Assembly (NCBI RefSeq): GCF_032118995.1 | Contig: NC_092665.1 | Coordinates: 1,772,001-1,836,000, forward strand | Length of the DNA: 64,000 nucleotides | Source of the DNA: Asterias amurensis | Lineage: Eukaryota; Echinodermata; Asteroidea; Forcipulatida; Asteriidae | Reading direction: 5' to 3' | Notes under the pieces: generated by a model | What the model was told of the DNA's origin: nothing | The model's input: the letters and a program-made list of their open reading frames with translations, nothing else | Databases searched by the model: none | In this document: in pieces, positions 38,750-49,097 of the stretch | Numbering within the stretch: the stretch's first letter is position 1 | Layout: every line of letters begins with the position of its first letter | Program-made: the position numbers and the translations under genes

Positions 38750-38890
38750 AATTGATGGTCTAGTGGTAAGACATCTGCTCTAGCAATGCAAAGGTTAGAG
38801 TTTGAATCCCACCCGAGTGATTCGCCTGTGGATTTTTTTTCAGGAAAGTACTGAGTACATGTATACCGTATTTAATGCACATCGTAGCAA
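38750..38890 (+). mobile_element. tRNA-derived SINE, family B
   Basis: ATGGTCTAGTGGTAAGACAT, B-box GAGTTTGAATCCCACCCGAG, then TTTTTTCAGGAAAGTACTGA. Tail decayed. Confidence 0.7.
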
Positions 38891-38940
38891 AGCAAATTAT
38901 ATTACAACGCTGACAACATACTTTAGCCCGTACTCTTGTT

Positions 38941-39042
38941 TAGACTTGATTCAAGTCCCAATCCCGTGCCGGCCATGGCCAGAAAACGGCGCGGCGCTTC
39001 TGGGGACCTTTCGCACGCAGAACGGGACTTGAATCAAGTCTA
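38941..39042. mobile_element. hAT-like foldback MITE, family G copy 1
   Basis: Ends TAGACTTGATTCAAGTCCC and GGGACTTGAATCAAGTCTA, flanked on both sides by the 8-bp direct repeat CTCTTGTT (38933-38940 and 39043-39050). The 8-bp duplication fits a hAT-type insertion. CpG-rich interior, no coding capacity. Confidence 0.85.
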
Positions 39043-39392
39043 CTCTTGTTGGACTTAAGGTATAAACTGAAATACTTTGTTTCGCTAATAAAAAGCAACA
39101 ATAGTTTTCCATTGTGTACTCGCTAACTGATCTAGATTGTATTGCCACACTGTTCAAATTAACTCTACTTTGCTTTAGCGTCGCTTGTTGCAGGTATTAG
39201 AAACTGACCGCACAAAAATTCCTCTTTCACTCACTCACTGCCTCAACACTTCCTCATTTTGCACTTGTGCAAAGTGCCCCATTCTGAAAACCGGGTATTG
39301 ATTAGACTTGTCCCAGTCTCCAAATCCCGTGAGAGTCCTTTTTATTTTCACTTTCATCGCCTAACGTCAGAAAGCGTTTGCGCGGCCGGTGT

Positions 39393-39752
39393 CAGATGCA
39401 ATTGTGGCCGCCATGCAATACTGTCCGCTTCAGAAACTTCTGCATATGCAATCGTGTCCGGGGCTATGCAAAAACCGTCCGGCGGACATGTACATGTATG
39501 TGCGCGCGTAAGCGAGCGTGCATGCGCTGAACCCAATATTAATAATATGCAGCATGAATATTCACGTTATTTATGATTGCAGCGAATACCCATCGGCCGA
39601 ACATTTTCCGTGTCATTCATGCTCTTAGCTTGCAAAAAAAAAATTAAAAAAAAAAATGGCGAGCGTGTTTCGTCGACCAATGGCGTTTAATTTACTGCAA
39701 GGACGGTTTTGCACAGGGGCGGACACAACTGCATATGCAAATGTGTCCGGGC
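39393..39752 (+). promoter_or_regulatory. Repeated ATGCAA-n-TGTCCG module in CpG-rich DNA
   Basis: Five close matches: 39396-39410, 39413-39427, 39446-39460, 39466-39481 and 39735-39749. Each has ATGCAA (octamer/POU-like core) followed 3-4 bases on by a GTCCG-like word; the last is ATGCAAATGTGTCCG. Surrounding DNA is CpG-rich. This could be a regulatory cluster or a fragmentary repeat; no gene is seen next to it. Confidence 0.3.
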
Positions 39753-40243
39753 GGACTCAATTGGAATTGCTATAATTATGCTATGCTCAATCAGGGTACG
39801 GTCCTGCGTGATAAACCAACCGGCAAATCCCAAAAGGCAAACACATTAAACTCAATCTCACTCGCTTTCTCACTTTTACACAATCTCACAAAGCTAGTAG
39901 CTGGCGGATACTAAACATGCCAACTCGTAAGACCTGTTTCCATAAGCGAGAAACCCACTGTAAACCATTTTGTGACATGTAGTGTACATCTCTATCCCCA
40001 AACAGCTAAGCTATAACGCATGTACAGAAATCTGCTACCGCAAGATGCATCGTACATGTATTATAGTGTTGCATTATCGTGTGCAAGTGATGAACATTAT
40101 TGAACATTTTGAGACATTAGTTGTAGCTTACTATTATTATCTTTTCTGAAAAGAATCACCTTAATGATTTAGCAGTAGCAGGACAATCTTATCACATTGA
40201 ATTATAACAAACTAGCAATTTAGATTTTATGTAGGTTGGTGAG

Positions 40244-40447
40244 TAGACTTGACTCAAGTCCCTATCCCGTGCCAGCGCCACAGAAAATAACTGTTTTCCG
40301 GGCCCCAACCTGTTCTGCTTGGCTGCATTAACTACATTTTGACGATGGGGGCGCACTTGTCTTATACTCAGAGCCGTATATTGGTACTTGACTGCTGGCG
40401 CGTTGTGTTTGGGACCTCACACGATCAAGGGACTTGAATCAAGTCTA
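40244..40447. mobile_element. hAT-like foldback MITE, family G copy 2
   Basis: TAGACTTGACTCAAGTCCCT to AGGGACTTGAATCAAGTCTA, flanked by the direct repeat GTTGGTGAG at 40235-40243 and 40448-40456. The interior is GC-rich and unrelated to copy 1. Confidence 0.85.
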
Positions 40448-40571
40448 GTTGGTGAGTAACGAGTAACTGGATTGGGCGGATTGTTTAGAGTCAAAGTTGA
40501 TATCGTTGGTGTCTATTGGTATCCTACAATAATTTCCATAACGTGTGGCTCCCAACGCTGTTCCTCAGTTT

Positions 40572-40740
40572 CAGGTGTGGATTCTATAAAAAGTTAAGAC
40601 TAGTCTTATCTCGAGTTAGGACGAGTTAACTCGGCCTTACTTAAGACTAGCCTTTATGTTTTTAATATATCCTATGACTATTCCTAAGTTAGGACTAGTC
40701 CTTTATCATTGTGAAATCAACCCAATGATCCTTATTTCGG
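40572..40740. mobile_element. Foldback MITE family C (diverged)
   Basis: Contains AAGACTAGTCTTATCTCGAG, TTAGGACGAGTTAACTCGGC and CCTAAGTTAGGACTAGTCCT, ending TTGTGAAATCAACCC. Confidence 0.6.
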
Positions 40741-40850
40741 AATAAGCGAGAGGTGAACTTCACTTAGTCCTGGAAAAAGTAGTTTTTACTCATCTTTTTT
40801 ACTGTACACAACTGCGACCCTGTCCCAAGCATGGCCAATCCCAGATTCTT

Positions 40851-41035
40851 ATCGATAACGTCGTAACGTAACTTAAAGCAACGTAACGTAAAAAAAAGTT
40901 ACATCATAATGCTGTTTTAGTGACTGTGAGGTATTTATTAGCGACATACCGTCACGTAGCGTGACGTAGCATTACGTAAAATAACTTAACGTAGCGGAAC
41001 GTAACGTAACAGTACATAAAATAACTTAATCCAGT
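40851..41035 (+). repeat. Degenerate ACGTA array
   Basis: Dense CGTAACGTAAC, CACGTAGCGTGACGTAGC and ACGTAACGTAACAG words form a short-period degenerate array with an AT-rich gap near 40895-40945. Confidence 0.65.
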
Positions 41036-41135
41036 GTAATGTATATATTTACAGTTTAAGTGCTGTATGAAAGCAATCGTGACACGGTTTCAGGGAAAGA
41101 CATTGCGTGAAATTCGTAACAAAATAATCATCTTT

Positions 41136-41366
41136 TTAAAGACACTGGACACTATTGTTAATTGTCAAAGACCAGTCTTCTCATTTGGTGTATCTCAACA
41201 TATGCACAAAATAACAAACTTGAATTACACCCTTGTCACGCGAAGTTGTGTGCTTTGCAGATGCTTGATTTTTAAACTATCAACAGCTCTCCATTCCTCG
41301 TAATCAAGTAAGTTTTTATGCTAACGATTATTTTGAGTAAATACCAGTAGTGACCAGTGCCTTTAA
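41136..41366 (+). mobile_element. TTAA MITE, family A copy 11, internally deleted
   Basis: Both ends are intact (TTAA-AGACACTGGACAC; GTGACCAGTGCCT-TTAA) but the hairpin region is deleted, leaving about 230 bp. Confidence 0.85.
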
Positions 41367-42271
41367 GCGGAATCAGATTATTAAGCATAAAGCTGATAGC
41401 CAAAGAAGCATTTCTTATTACTTTTATGATCGAGAGAAAGACATCTGTAACGAGGTTGATGGCCAAGTTAACTATTTAGCTGAACAAATTGATAATGTCC
41501 ATAGGTTGCCAAAAGGTAATTGCTCAACAAAAAATCAACTAAAGTAGTTCATGTTCGCCCATTACCAGATAAATAAAGAATATACAATGTTATAACATAA
41601 TGAATTCCTCTTATAATAACACGTATTAATGCTTTACCTATTTTTGTCATTCATTTACATGAGGTGAATATTTATCTTGCATCTTTACGTGGTTGGTTCC
41701 GGTATTTAATATAGAATTAAACAGAGCACTTGGCCAGAACAATTTAAAGTAATTAATTTACGCAAACTTTCAAAGGTGAAATTGATTTGATTAACTTCAG
41801 CAGTCCGCTCAAAACTGAACATTGTGCCATGCTCGAAAGCAAAACCATGTTTAAAGTTGTAGTTTTTCATTTAAAATCACATTCTAATAGGAGGCCAAAC
41901 TAAATGCGATTACATGGTTTTGACATTTGAATGCCTACAAAACCACTAATGACTCTGGTTGGCTTTTCAGCTGCCACGCAGCACGCAAAAAGCAGACAAA
42001 ACAGGTTTTTTGGGTCGTGCTTTGACGACAACGACAGCTCTCTGTCAGTGTGCCTAAAGTGTTAGGGTTTATAAATCTGGATAAGGTATAAGTAAACCAA
42101 CCCAATCGTAAAGTTATTATCTGTTGTGGATAACCAATTCCGTGTTGGCGTCACCCATCACTCTGCCATAGTCCACGCGAACTACACGTGCTACTGTATT
42201 GAACCATGGCCAATGACGTCATCAAGTTATGCGAGTTGATCTGTTAATCACCAGTTCCTCATATGCCCGGC
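41367..42271. other. 3' flank of the neuropeptide gene
   Basis: AT-rich, with no other gene seen. The minus-strand transcript should end here. No AATAAA was noted on minus; a weaker ATTAAA (TTTAAT on plus) lies near 41705. Confidence 0.4.
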
Positions 42272-44167
42272 CTAAGAATCGTCGCCTTCAGTCGTTTCGC
42301 GTTTCTCTTCAAATCCACTGTAACTTGGATCGCTCTTTTTGTTGAACCCGCTGTTGAGGTTGGTGAGCCGGCTTGATCCGGTAAAGAGAGAGCGCCCTCG
42401 CTTGTCCTCCAATCCTTCCCAGGCATCTTGGTCGCTCCTTTTGTGGAACCCGCTCCCTAAATGGGTCAACCCACTTGAACCCGAAAGAGAAGTGCGCCCT
42501 CTCTTTTCTTCATTTTCTTGCCATGCGCCTGCACCATCTTCGCTTCGTTTATGGAACCCGCTTGCTAAATTGGTTAACCCATTTGATCCTGAAAACGAAG
42601 AGCGCCCTCTCTTTTCTTCGTTCTCTTGCCATGCGTCTGCAACATCGTCGCTCCTCTTGTGGAACCCGCTGCTTAAATGGGTCAACCCACTTGAACCCGA
42701 AAGCGAAGTGCGCCCTCTCTTTTCTTCATTCTCTTGCCATGCGTCTGCATCATCGTCGCTCTTCTTGTGGAACCCGCTACTTAAATGGGTCAACCCACTT
42801 GAACCCGAAAGCGAAGTGCGCCCTCTCTTTTCTTCATTCTCTTGCCATGCGTCTGCATCATCGTCGCTCCTCTTGTGGAACCCGCTGCTTAAATGGGTCA
42901 ACCCACTTGAACCCGAAAGCGAAGTGCGCCCTCTCTTTTCTTCATTCTCTTGCCATGCGTCTGCATCATCGTCGCTCCTCTTGTGGAACCCGCTACTTAA
43001 ATGGGTCAACCCACTTGAACCTGAAAGCGAAGTGCGCCCTCTCTTTTCTTCATTCTCTTGCCATGCGTCCGCACCATCTTCGCTTCTTTTATGGAACCCG
43101 CTCCCTAAATGGGTCAATCCACTTGAACCCGAAAGCGAAGTGCGCCCTCTCTTTTCAACGTTCCCTTCCCATGCGTCTGCACCATCATCACTCCTCTTGT
43201 GGAACCCGCTACTTAAATGGGTCAACCCACCCGACCCTGACAGCGAAGTGCGCCCTCTCTTGACTACATTCCATGCGTCTGCGCCATCGTCGCTTCGCTT
43301 GTTGAACCCGCTCCCTAAATTGGTCAACCCACCAGACCCTGACAGCGAAGTGCGCCCTCTCTTGACATCGTTCTCCTCCCATAGGCTCAGGTCTCCATCG
43401 CTTCTCTTATTGAAGCCACTGGCCAGGTTTGTCAGCCCCTTCGACCCTGAAAAAGCGGAGCGCCCTCTCTTATCTTCATTTGCATACACATCTTCTAAGA
43501 AATCGCCTCTCTTATTGAAGCCACTTCCAAGGTGCGTCAGCCCGCTCATACCGGCAAAGGAGGAGCGCCCCCTTTTGACAGCTTCTTCTCTCTTATTGAA
43601 GCCACTTGCTAAATTGGTCAAACCTCTTGAGCCGCTGAATGCCGAGCGACCCCTTTTACTTAAGAAGTCATCCAGTAGGTACGCGTCTCCGTCTCTCTTG
43701 TTAAAACCACTTGCTAGATTAGTAAGTCGGCTCGAACCCGAGAATGAAGAGCGCCCTCTTTTGTCCTCACTGTCCAACCATACTCCAGGATCACTCTTCT
43801 TGGTGAACCCACTTCCCAGATTAGTTAGTCGGCTAGAGCCTGCAAACGAAGAACGTCCGCGTTTGACCTCTGCATCATCCAATAAATCTTCAAGCGCGCT
43901 CTCATCGTCAGTCAGAGTCCGCTTGTTGAATCCACTGCTTAGTCTTGATAGTTGAGACGACCCATACATGTTGGTGCGCCCTCTCTTAGCACGCCACTCA
44001 GAGTTGAGACTTGTCAACCTCTTGTGAAACAGATCGCGTCCTTCGGGGGTAAGGCCCTTTGCAACCTCGTCCTCAAGCTCCTGAAGGAGTTCGTTGAAAA
44101 GTTCAGCCCTCAATTCTTCAAGCAGTATCTCATTTGCTTTCGTCTCTTCAGTTTCCGGAACGAGTTC
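42272..44167 (-). CDS. Neuropeptide precursor, last exon: 16 PP/OK-like peptides
   Basis: A single 1,896-nt exon, 631 codons plus TAG. It begins at a clear minus-strand acceptor (pyrimidine tract, then GTGTGTTACAG) in phase 0, so one or more 5' exons with the signal peptide are missing. The N-terminus is an acidic propeptide (EEL, LLQELEDEVAKG). Then come 16 copies of a 19-residue peptide with pattern GR[ST]xxxGxxxLxxLxSGF[NHT], each preceded by KR and followed by KR or KK. They alternate with acidic spacers of about 4-19 residues. The LxxLxSGFx ending and absence of an amidation glycine fit the pedal peptide/orcokinin-type family, which in starfish includes the myorelaxant peptide (family knowledge; assignment inferred). 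The product should be a secreted bioactive neuropeptide. The flanking 10 kb on each side has no other gene. Confidence 0.9.
   Translation of the reverse strand, partial: ELVPETEETKANEILLEELRAELFNELLQELEDEVAKGLTPEGRDLFHKRLTSLNSEWRAKRGRTNMYGSSQLSRLSSGFNKRTLTDDESALEDLLDDAEVKRGRSSFAGSSRLTNLGSGFTKKSDPGVWLDSEDKRGRSSFSGSSRLTNLASGFNKRDGDAYLLDDFLSKRGRSAFSGSRGLTNLASGFNKREEAVKRGRSSFAGMSGLTHLGSGFNKRGDFLEDVYANEDKRGRSAFSGSKGLTNLASGFNKRSDGDLSLWEENDVKRGRTSLSGSGGLTNLGSGFNKRSDDGADAWNVVKRGRTSLSGSGGLTHLSSGFHKRSDDGADAWEGNVEKRGRTSLSGSSGLTHLGSGFHKRSEDGADAWQENEEKRGRTSLSGSSGLTHLSSGFHKRSDDDADAWQENEEKRGRTSLSGSSGLTHLSSGFHKRSDDDADAWQENEEKRGRTSLSGSSGLTHLSSGFHKKSDDDADAWQENEEKRGRTSLSGSSGLTHLSSGFHKRSDDVADAWQENEEKRGRSSFSGSNGLTNLASGFHKRSEDGAGAWQENEEKRGRTSLSGSSGLTHLGSGFHKRSDQDAWEGLEDKRGRSLFTGSSRLTNLNSGFNKKSDPSYSGFEEKRETTEGDDS
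42341..43981 (-). repeat. Coding tandem array of 16 peptide units (~108 bp each)
   Basis: Units are typically 36 codons: 19-residue peptide, KR, acidic spacer, KR. Copies 10-13 encode identical peptides (GRTSLSGSSGLTHLSSGFH) and nearly identical spacers, while copies 1-6 and 16 differ more (for example GRTNMYGSSQLSRLSSGFN and GRSLFTGSSRLTNLNSGFN). The centre has therefore expanded recently. Copies 2, 12 and 16 are followed by KK instead of KR. Confidence 0.9.
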
Positions 44168-44304
44168 CTGTAACACACAAAGGAGAGAAAAGAACAGAAA
44201 TCAAGATGAGTGTGGGGATATTCCTCGATTCTGCCATCTTGTTTCCTCCTTATAAAGACTTAAAGTTGTAGGTCAGGAGAAAATGCATATCGATATTGTA
44301 TTGG

Positions 44305-44515
44305 ATAACTTCTCCACCGAGCAGTTAAGAGTACCGGACTCAAGCTCTGGTGTTTCTGATCAGCAGAGTGTGGGCTCGAGTCCCAGTCATGACACCTGTG
44401 TCCTTGAACAGTACACTTTACCATAATTGCTTCACCTTCGGATGGGACATTGAAGCGTAGGTCCCGTGTGCTATGATTGGTAGTGCTTGTAAAAGAACCA
44501 CGAACACTTATCATA
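44305..44515 (+). mobile_element. tRNA-derived SINE, family A
   Basis: Head CCGAGCAGTTAAGAGTACCG to GGGCTCGAGTCCCAGTCATG. The body has ACCTGTGTCCTTGAACAGTA, GGATGGGACATTGAAGCGTA and CTTGTAAAAGAACCACG. It lies 140 bp upstream of the neuropeptide exon. Confidence 0.7.
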
Positions 44516-45411
44516 GAACCTGTGTTTCTGGTTCACAATCCCTAGGCTTGCGAGCTGAAGCTCACTTATGAGACACCCTTGGTTTCATTACCAAAAACAA
44601 TAAAAGAGATAGATCTGCAATCGACGAATAAAATAATTATTGATTTTTAGAAAATCATGAATATATTAAAGATACTCAAGTATAAACCTGAGATATAAAT
44701 AAAGGTGACGTTGAGTCTATGTCGTCAAAGACATAAATTGTATATTACAAGTGCCTCTGCTTTTCCAGAGACTGACAGGTGGAGGATGGACTATAATCTT
44801 TTCAACAATTATGATGAGCTCATTTCTGTACAAATATAGTAGTTGCAAGACCACTCATTTTTCAATATTTTATGCGTGCGATTGTTTGCGTAGCTGACTA
44901 ATGTGAGTGGAAACACACTACACCATAAGCCCGGTGCTTATCAAAATGTCTGTCGGTGCTTTAAAGTGTCATGAAGAGTTTGGTGTTTTGCTCTTATGGG
45001 AACGTCAAGTGTTTTGAAGGGTTTGCAGATTAGGCGAAACGACCATATGGCTGATTATGTGAGTTCCGGCCTAAACACAACCGCACGCGGTAATCAAATA
45101 ATGATAGGGAATTTTCTATCTTTGAACTCAATAAATACGATGAATATTTCCTTCAAAAGGGAAAGAGAATTATAAGGAATTGAGAAGAAAAAACCCATTC
45201 AGTCATAACAGTGTCTTTGACTTTCATACACTAAAACCGTGTGACAATGCTTGTGACGTCATAGGCATATGATAGGGTTTCTATGAAAGCAGCGAGTTGA
45301 ATAGCAAAAGCAGCGAACAGTTTCGACTCCGAAAAGAAATGTTGGTACGTTGGCACCACTTATCACGTAAAAAGAACCGAGGCAATAACAATTATTTTGA
45401 AAGCTAACTGG
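44516..45411. other. Non-coding stretch upstream of the neuropeptide exon
   Basis: AT-rich, no exon or repeat recognised. It probably belongs to the 5' intron of the neuropeptide gene. Confidence 0.35.
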
Positions 45412-45632
45412 GCCCAATTTCATGGTTCTGCTTACTGTCGAATTCTGCGCTTACGATCAATTTCTGTGCTAGCCTTGTAAGCGTAGAATGACTAGTAACC
45501 TGGAGAACGCAACGCAGAAGACAAAATTTGCTGCTAACCCGTGAAATATGCTTGCCGTAAGTACACAATTCCCTGCTTCCGTAAGCGCCGATTCTGTGCT
45601 TACGGTCTGAGCCATGAAATTGGGCCCTGATG
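45412..45632. mobile_element. Repeat family F, full-length foldback copy
   Basis: Bounded by inverted ends GGGCCCAATTTCATGGTTCT and AGCCATGAAATTGGGCCC, with internal TTCTGCGCTTACG and CGTAAGTACACAATTCC blocks. It shows that family F is an inverted-repeat element. Confidence 0.75.
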
Positions 45633-47549
45633 ATTTAAGCTAAATTGATGGGAAGACTAAGAAAAAAATGCGTGGACAAGTTTACGATTCATAACACAAG
45701 CGTAGGTGGCTGGGGACATCCATTTGCTTCCCCTATTTCAGCCTTCACTCTTGAAAAAAACTGATAATCCAACATGTTAGCTGAGTTTACATTATAAACA
45801 CTCAACCAGTGAAATCGTGGCATTCTGTGGAGTTGTATTTGCGCAAATTTTGTTTTTTGATAACGTTCACTTCACTCTCTGTTAGCAGACAACACGTATT
45901 TCTGCTGCAACGGGAAGCGCTTTCAGTGTGTGCGCTCCGTGGACCCTCATGCCCGCCGTACATCGACCCATATGCACTCACGAAGTGGAGAGAGGAGGCT
46001 TCGATCGTTTTTAGTCGGCCGGACTGAATCATGGACTACGAAAGTACATCCCTTTTTTACGTGTTTTGCAAACCATTGGCTGACCATTCCACAAGAGGAT
46101 GGTCGGTCTCATTAAGGACTGGTCGGTGATCCCCGTGGAAATCAACCGAATGGTCAACTAGTAAGTAACGATGTGGGTATGTTAAATTGAATGCACCCAG
46201 GAGAATGCGAAATGGTGCTTCATTTCCTCGTAAACAAAACAAAACTCTACACTACCGAATATGACAAAAGTGGGTATTGACACATTGGGAGCAAACCAGT
46301 GGGCGATATATACCTAAACGGCTCGAAGGGAGTCTAAAGCTGTGGTTGCGAGGCATTCTTCAAAAAGGTGTTAAAAGCCAGTCGCGCACTGTCTTTTCAC
46401 CCTCGAAACCATTTGTTTACTTAAGGTGTTTTTATGTTGTTTATTTTATTTCATTTTTTTCGGACAGTACAATAATTACAACAAAGTTCCCTTTTTGGTT
46501 GTCCTCCAGCGGTGCAAAGATCAAGAGAAACTAAACAAAATCCAGTTACTATTTTTAAAGAATGTTACTGAATATAGTGTGAAAAAGACGAGTCTTCACG
46601 GTTGTTTTGAAAGTGTTTTGTATACATTCAAATATAAAGATAGAATAATACTAGTATAAGCTGGAGAGTCCACACACATCGGGTGCCTATTTATGATGTC
46701 TCAATAAATAATAAACTTGCAAAATAGCGCGTTGGAAATAATAACAGAGACAAATACAGTGGTGTTTTATCACGTACACTTAAATAGCTATTTTCAATAG
46801 CGAAAGTGTAATGAATATTGACATCGTCTCGCAAAGGCGCCACGATACCAAGGCAAACCAAAGAAACCCTTTTGTCAATAACCCCCACAACTTCCTGGTG
46901 TTCTCATCTTTAACTCGCCACTTTAATATGACAAGCATTATGCTCTCACAGTCGATATTAAAATCGCAGGTAGCCTTGGCAACTATTCCACACAAAAAAC
47001 ACATTGTTGAGGTTTATTTGTTTCTGGCTGAAATTAGTCAGTAGAAGGTGCTGCTTGGTCATAACGTTTTACCAAATATATTGCTGTCTTTGTTTTCTGT
47101 CGAGCTTTGTGGTGGTTTACACTTTTCAATTAAATTAAATTGAGTTCACATTTATTTCCACAACACATTTCCATCTTGCTGTTTTTAAAAATGTTGTTTG
47201 GTTGTTTTGTAGTCTTTAGAAATGTTGTTTTGTTGTTTGTTTGTTTTCGGAAAGTGTTTGTCCTTTCTTTTTCTGTCGAGCTTTGTGATGGTTTACACTT
47301 TTCAATTCAATTGAATTAAGTTCATATTTATTTCCACAAACACATTTCCATCTTGGTGTCTTTGAAGATGTTGTTTGGTTGTTTTGTAATCTTTGTAATT
47401 GTTGTTGTTGTTTGGTTTTTCGGAAAGTATTTGTCCTTTGTTTTCTGTCGAGCTTTGTTGTGTTTTATTACCAGAAACACATTACCGCAATTTCAATGCC
47501 AGAAACACATTACCGCAAATTACAGAACTACGTACTGAATGAACTTCAA
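45633..47549. other. Stretch without recognised gene
   Basis: Mixed AT-rich DNA. From 47100 to 47465 a ~175-bp unit is imperfectly repeated (TCTGTCGAGCTTTGTGGTGG / TCTGTCGAGCTTTGTGATGG, CACATTTCCATCTTG). No homology was recognised for open frames such as 45809-46027. Confidence 0.4.
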
Positions 47550-48935
47550 TCATTCAATACACGTTTATTTCGTACTCTTGTTGAGAAAACAAAACAATTG
47601 TGAGAATTAGACAGTACATAGAAATTTAACAGATCTAAAGTGTATTAAATTATACAGAAAAACAATATAAACTAAAAGCAAATAATAAATTAATAACTAG
47701 GAATTAACTATGTACAATACAGGAGCGAGAGCATGAGGCTGTTAGTTAAGCCGTGGCTTATAGACAACAGCCTTTATACAGACAAGAAAACAAACAAACA
47801 AACAAACAAACAAACAAACAAACAAACAAACAAATAAACATCGAAGAAGAAACAAGGGCAAGACAATTACACACTGACAACACAAAATGCTGACGACAAA
47901 AACACAAAGAGTGTTAAACCAGGCTAACTGAAGACGACAAAAGAAAATAAATAAGTGGAGAGAAAAGCTATGTTACATAGTGGGAGAGGAGGAATCTTTT
48001 GTAAAAGATCTTAAATCGACCCACGAACGGCATTGATCTTAAATTGCTAGAGATAGCATTCCAAAGACGTGGACCAGTGAATCGAAGGGTGTTGCTAGAG
48101 TACAGGGTGCGCGTGAAAGGAAGAAACAGGTTGAGTAGTCATGGACTTCATGAACCGATTTGAAGAAAGTGGAAAATGATCGAGGAAGGAGATTATTAGT
48201 ATATTTTAACATAAAAATGCCAGTTTGAAGTTTATTGATGTCAGTAATAGTAAGGGTGCATAGACGCGCGAAAAGGGGTGCAGAGTGGTCCCGGAAATGA
48301 GAAAAAGTGCATATGCGAATGGCCCTTTTTTGGATAACAGACAAGGCGTTCAATTTACTATTGCTGGTATTGCGCCCAGACAATGTTACAATAATTCAAA
48401 TACGGTAGAATAAGAGAGTTGTACAGTAAGCGCATAGAGGTAGCTGGAAGAAAGAAGCGGAGTTTAGATAGAACGCCTGTGTTTTGGGAAACGGTTTTAG
48501 AAATAGAAGAAATGTGTTCAGTCCAGGAAAGGCTTTGATCAATGGTAACGCCCAGAAATTTTGCAGAAGATACCCTGTTGATGGGAATATTGTCAATAAC
48601 CAATTGAGGCAAGAAAATCTCTAGTGGACGAGCTGACTTGGTAAAGAGAATAAAGTTAGTTTTGTTGTGATTTAAAGAAAGTTTGTTTGCTTTAAACCAC
48701 GAAGAAATAGAGCAGAGTTCAGAGTTGAGAGTGTCTATCAAGGAAGTAACGTCCTGGCTAGAGTAAAAGATGGTTGTATCGTCGGCGAAAAGAGTGAAGT
48801 TCAGAAGCGAAGAAGAGTTGTGAAGATCATTGATGTAAATCAGAAAAAGCAGTGGCCCAAGGATAGAGCCTTGAGGCACCCCATGCCGGATGTTCTGACG
48901 ATTAGAGTCACAGCTCATCACTGTAGTGTACTGGT
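47550..48935 (-). mobile_element. 5'-truncated LINE with RT domain (CR1/Jockey group)
   Basis: On minus, 48921-48358 encodes the second half of a reverse transcriptase: HGVPQGSILGPLLFLIYIND, then the FADD active-site box (LFADDTTIFYSS), then FKANKLSLNHNKTNFILF, KFLGVTIDQSLSWTEHI and RLLYNSLILPYLNYCNIVWA. Two frameshifts (near 48375 and 48110) separate this from downstream frames ending TLRFTGPRLWNAISSNLRSM and FLLSHYVT-stop at 47968. The 3' UTR contains a (GTTT)n tract (47791-47838 on plus, CAAA) and an AATAAA near 47566. The first half of RT and the endonuclease are missing, so it is dead. Confidence 0.9.
47791..47838 (+). repeat. (CAAA)n microsatellite
   Basis: Twelve uninterrupted CAAA units inside the 3' part of the LINE on minus. 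Confidence 0.9.
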
Positions 48936-49097
48936 AACTTCATGTATAATAATAATTAATTGGTAAGAAATGTACTACAATATGTCGAACTGCTACGTAA
49001 GTGCCCAAAGAAATTAGCTTGCGCGTTTATCACAAAGTGCAGAACGCACCGGTCAATAGTAAAAATCTCCCTCCAAAAAGAAATGAGCCTTAGTCAG

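Noticed and set aside
42339-43955. 538-codon open frame on the plus strand
   Set aside because: It is the antisense shadow of the repetitive neuropeptide exon. The minus frame has dibasic sites, an acceptor and a known peptide pattern; the plus frame is a low-complexity mirror.
45809-46027. 72-codon frame (CPPYIDPYALTKWREEASIVF) as an exon
   Set aside because: No family recognised. An acceptor-like TTAGCAG precedes part of it, but no matching donor or partner exon was seen.
47786-47838. CRISPR-like array
   Set aside because: Simple CAAA microsatellite in a LINE 3' region, with no spacers.
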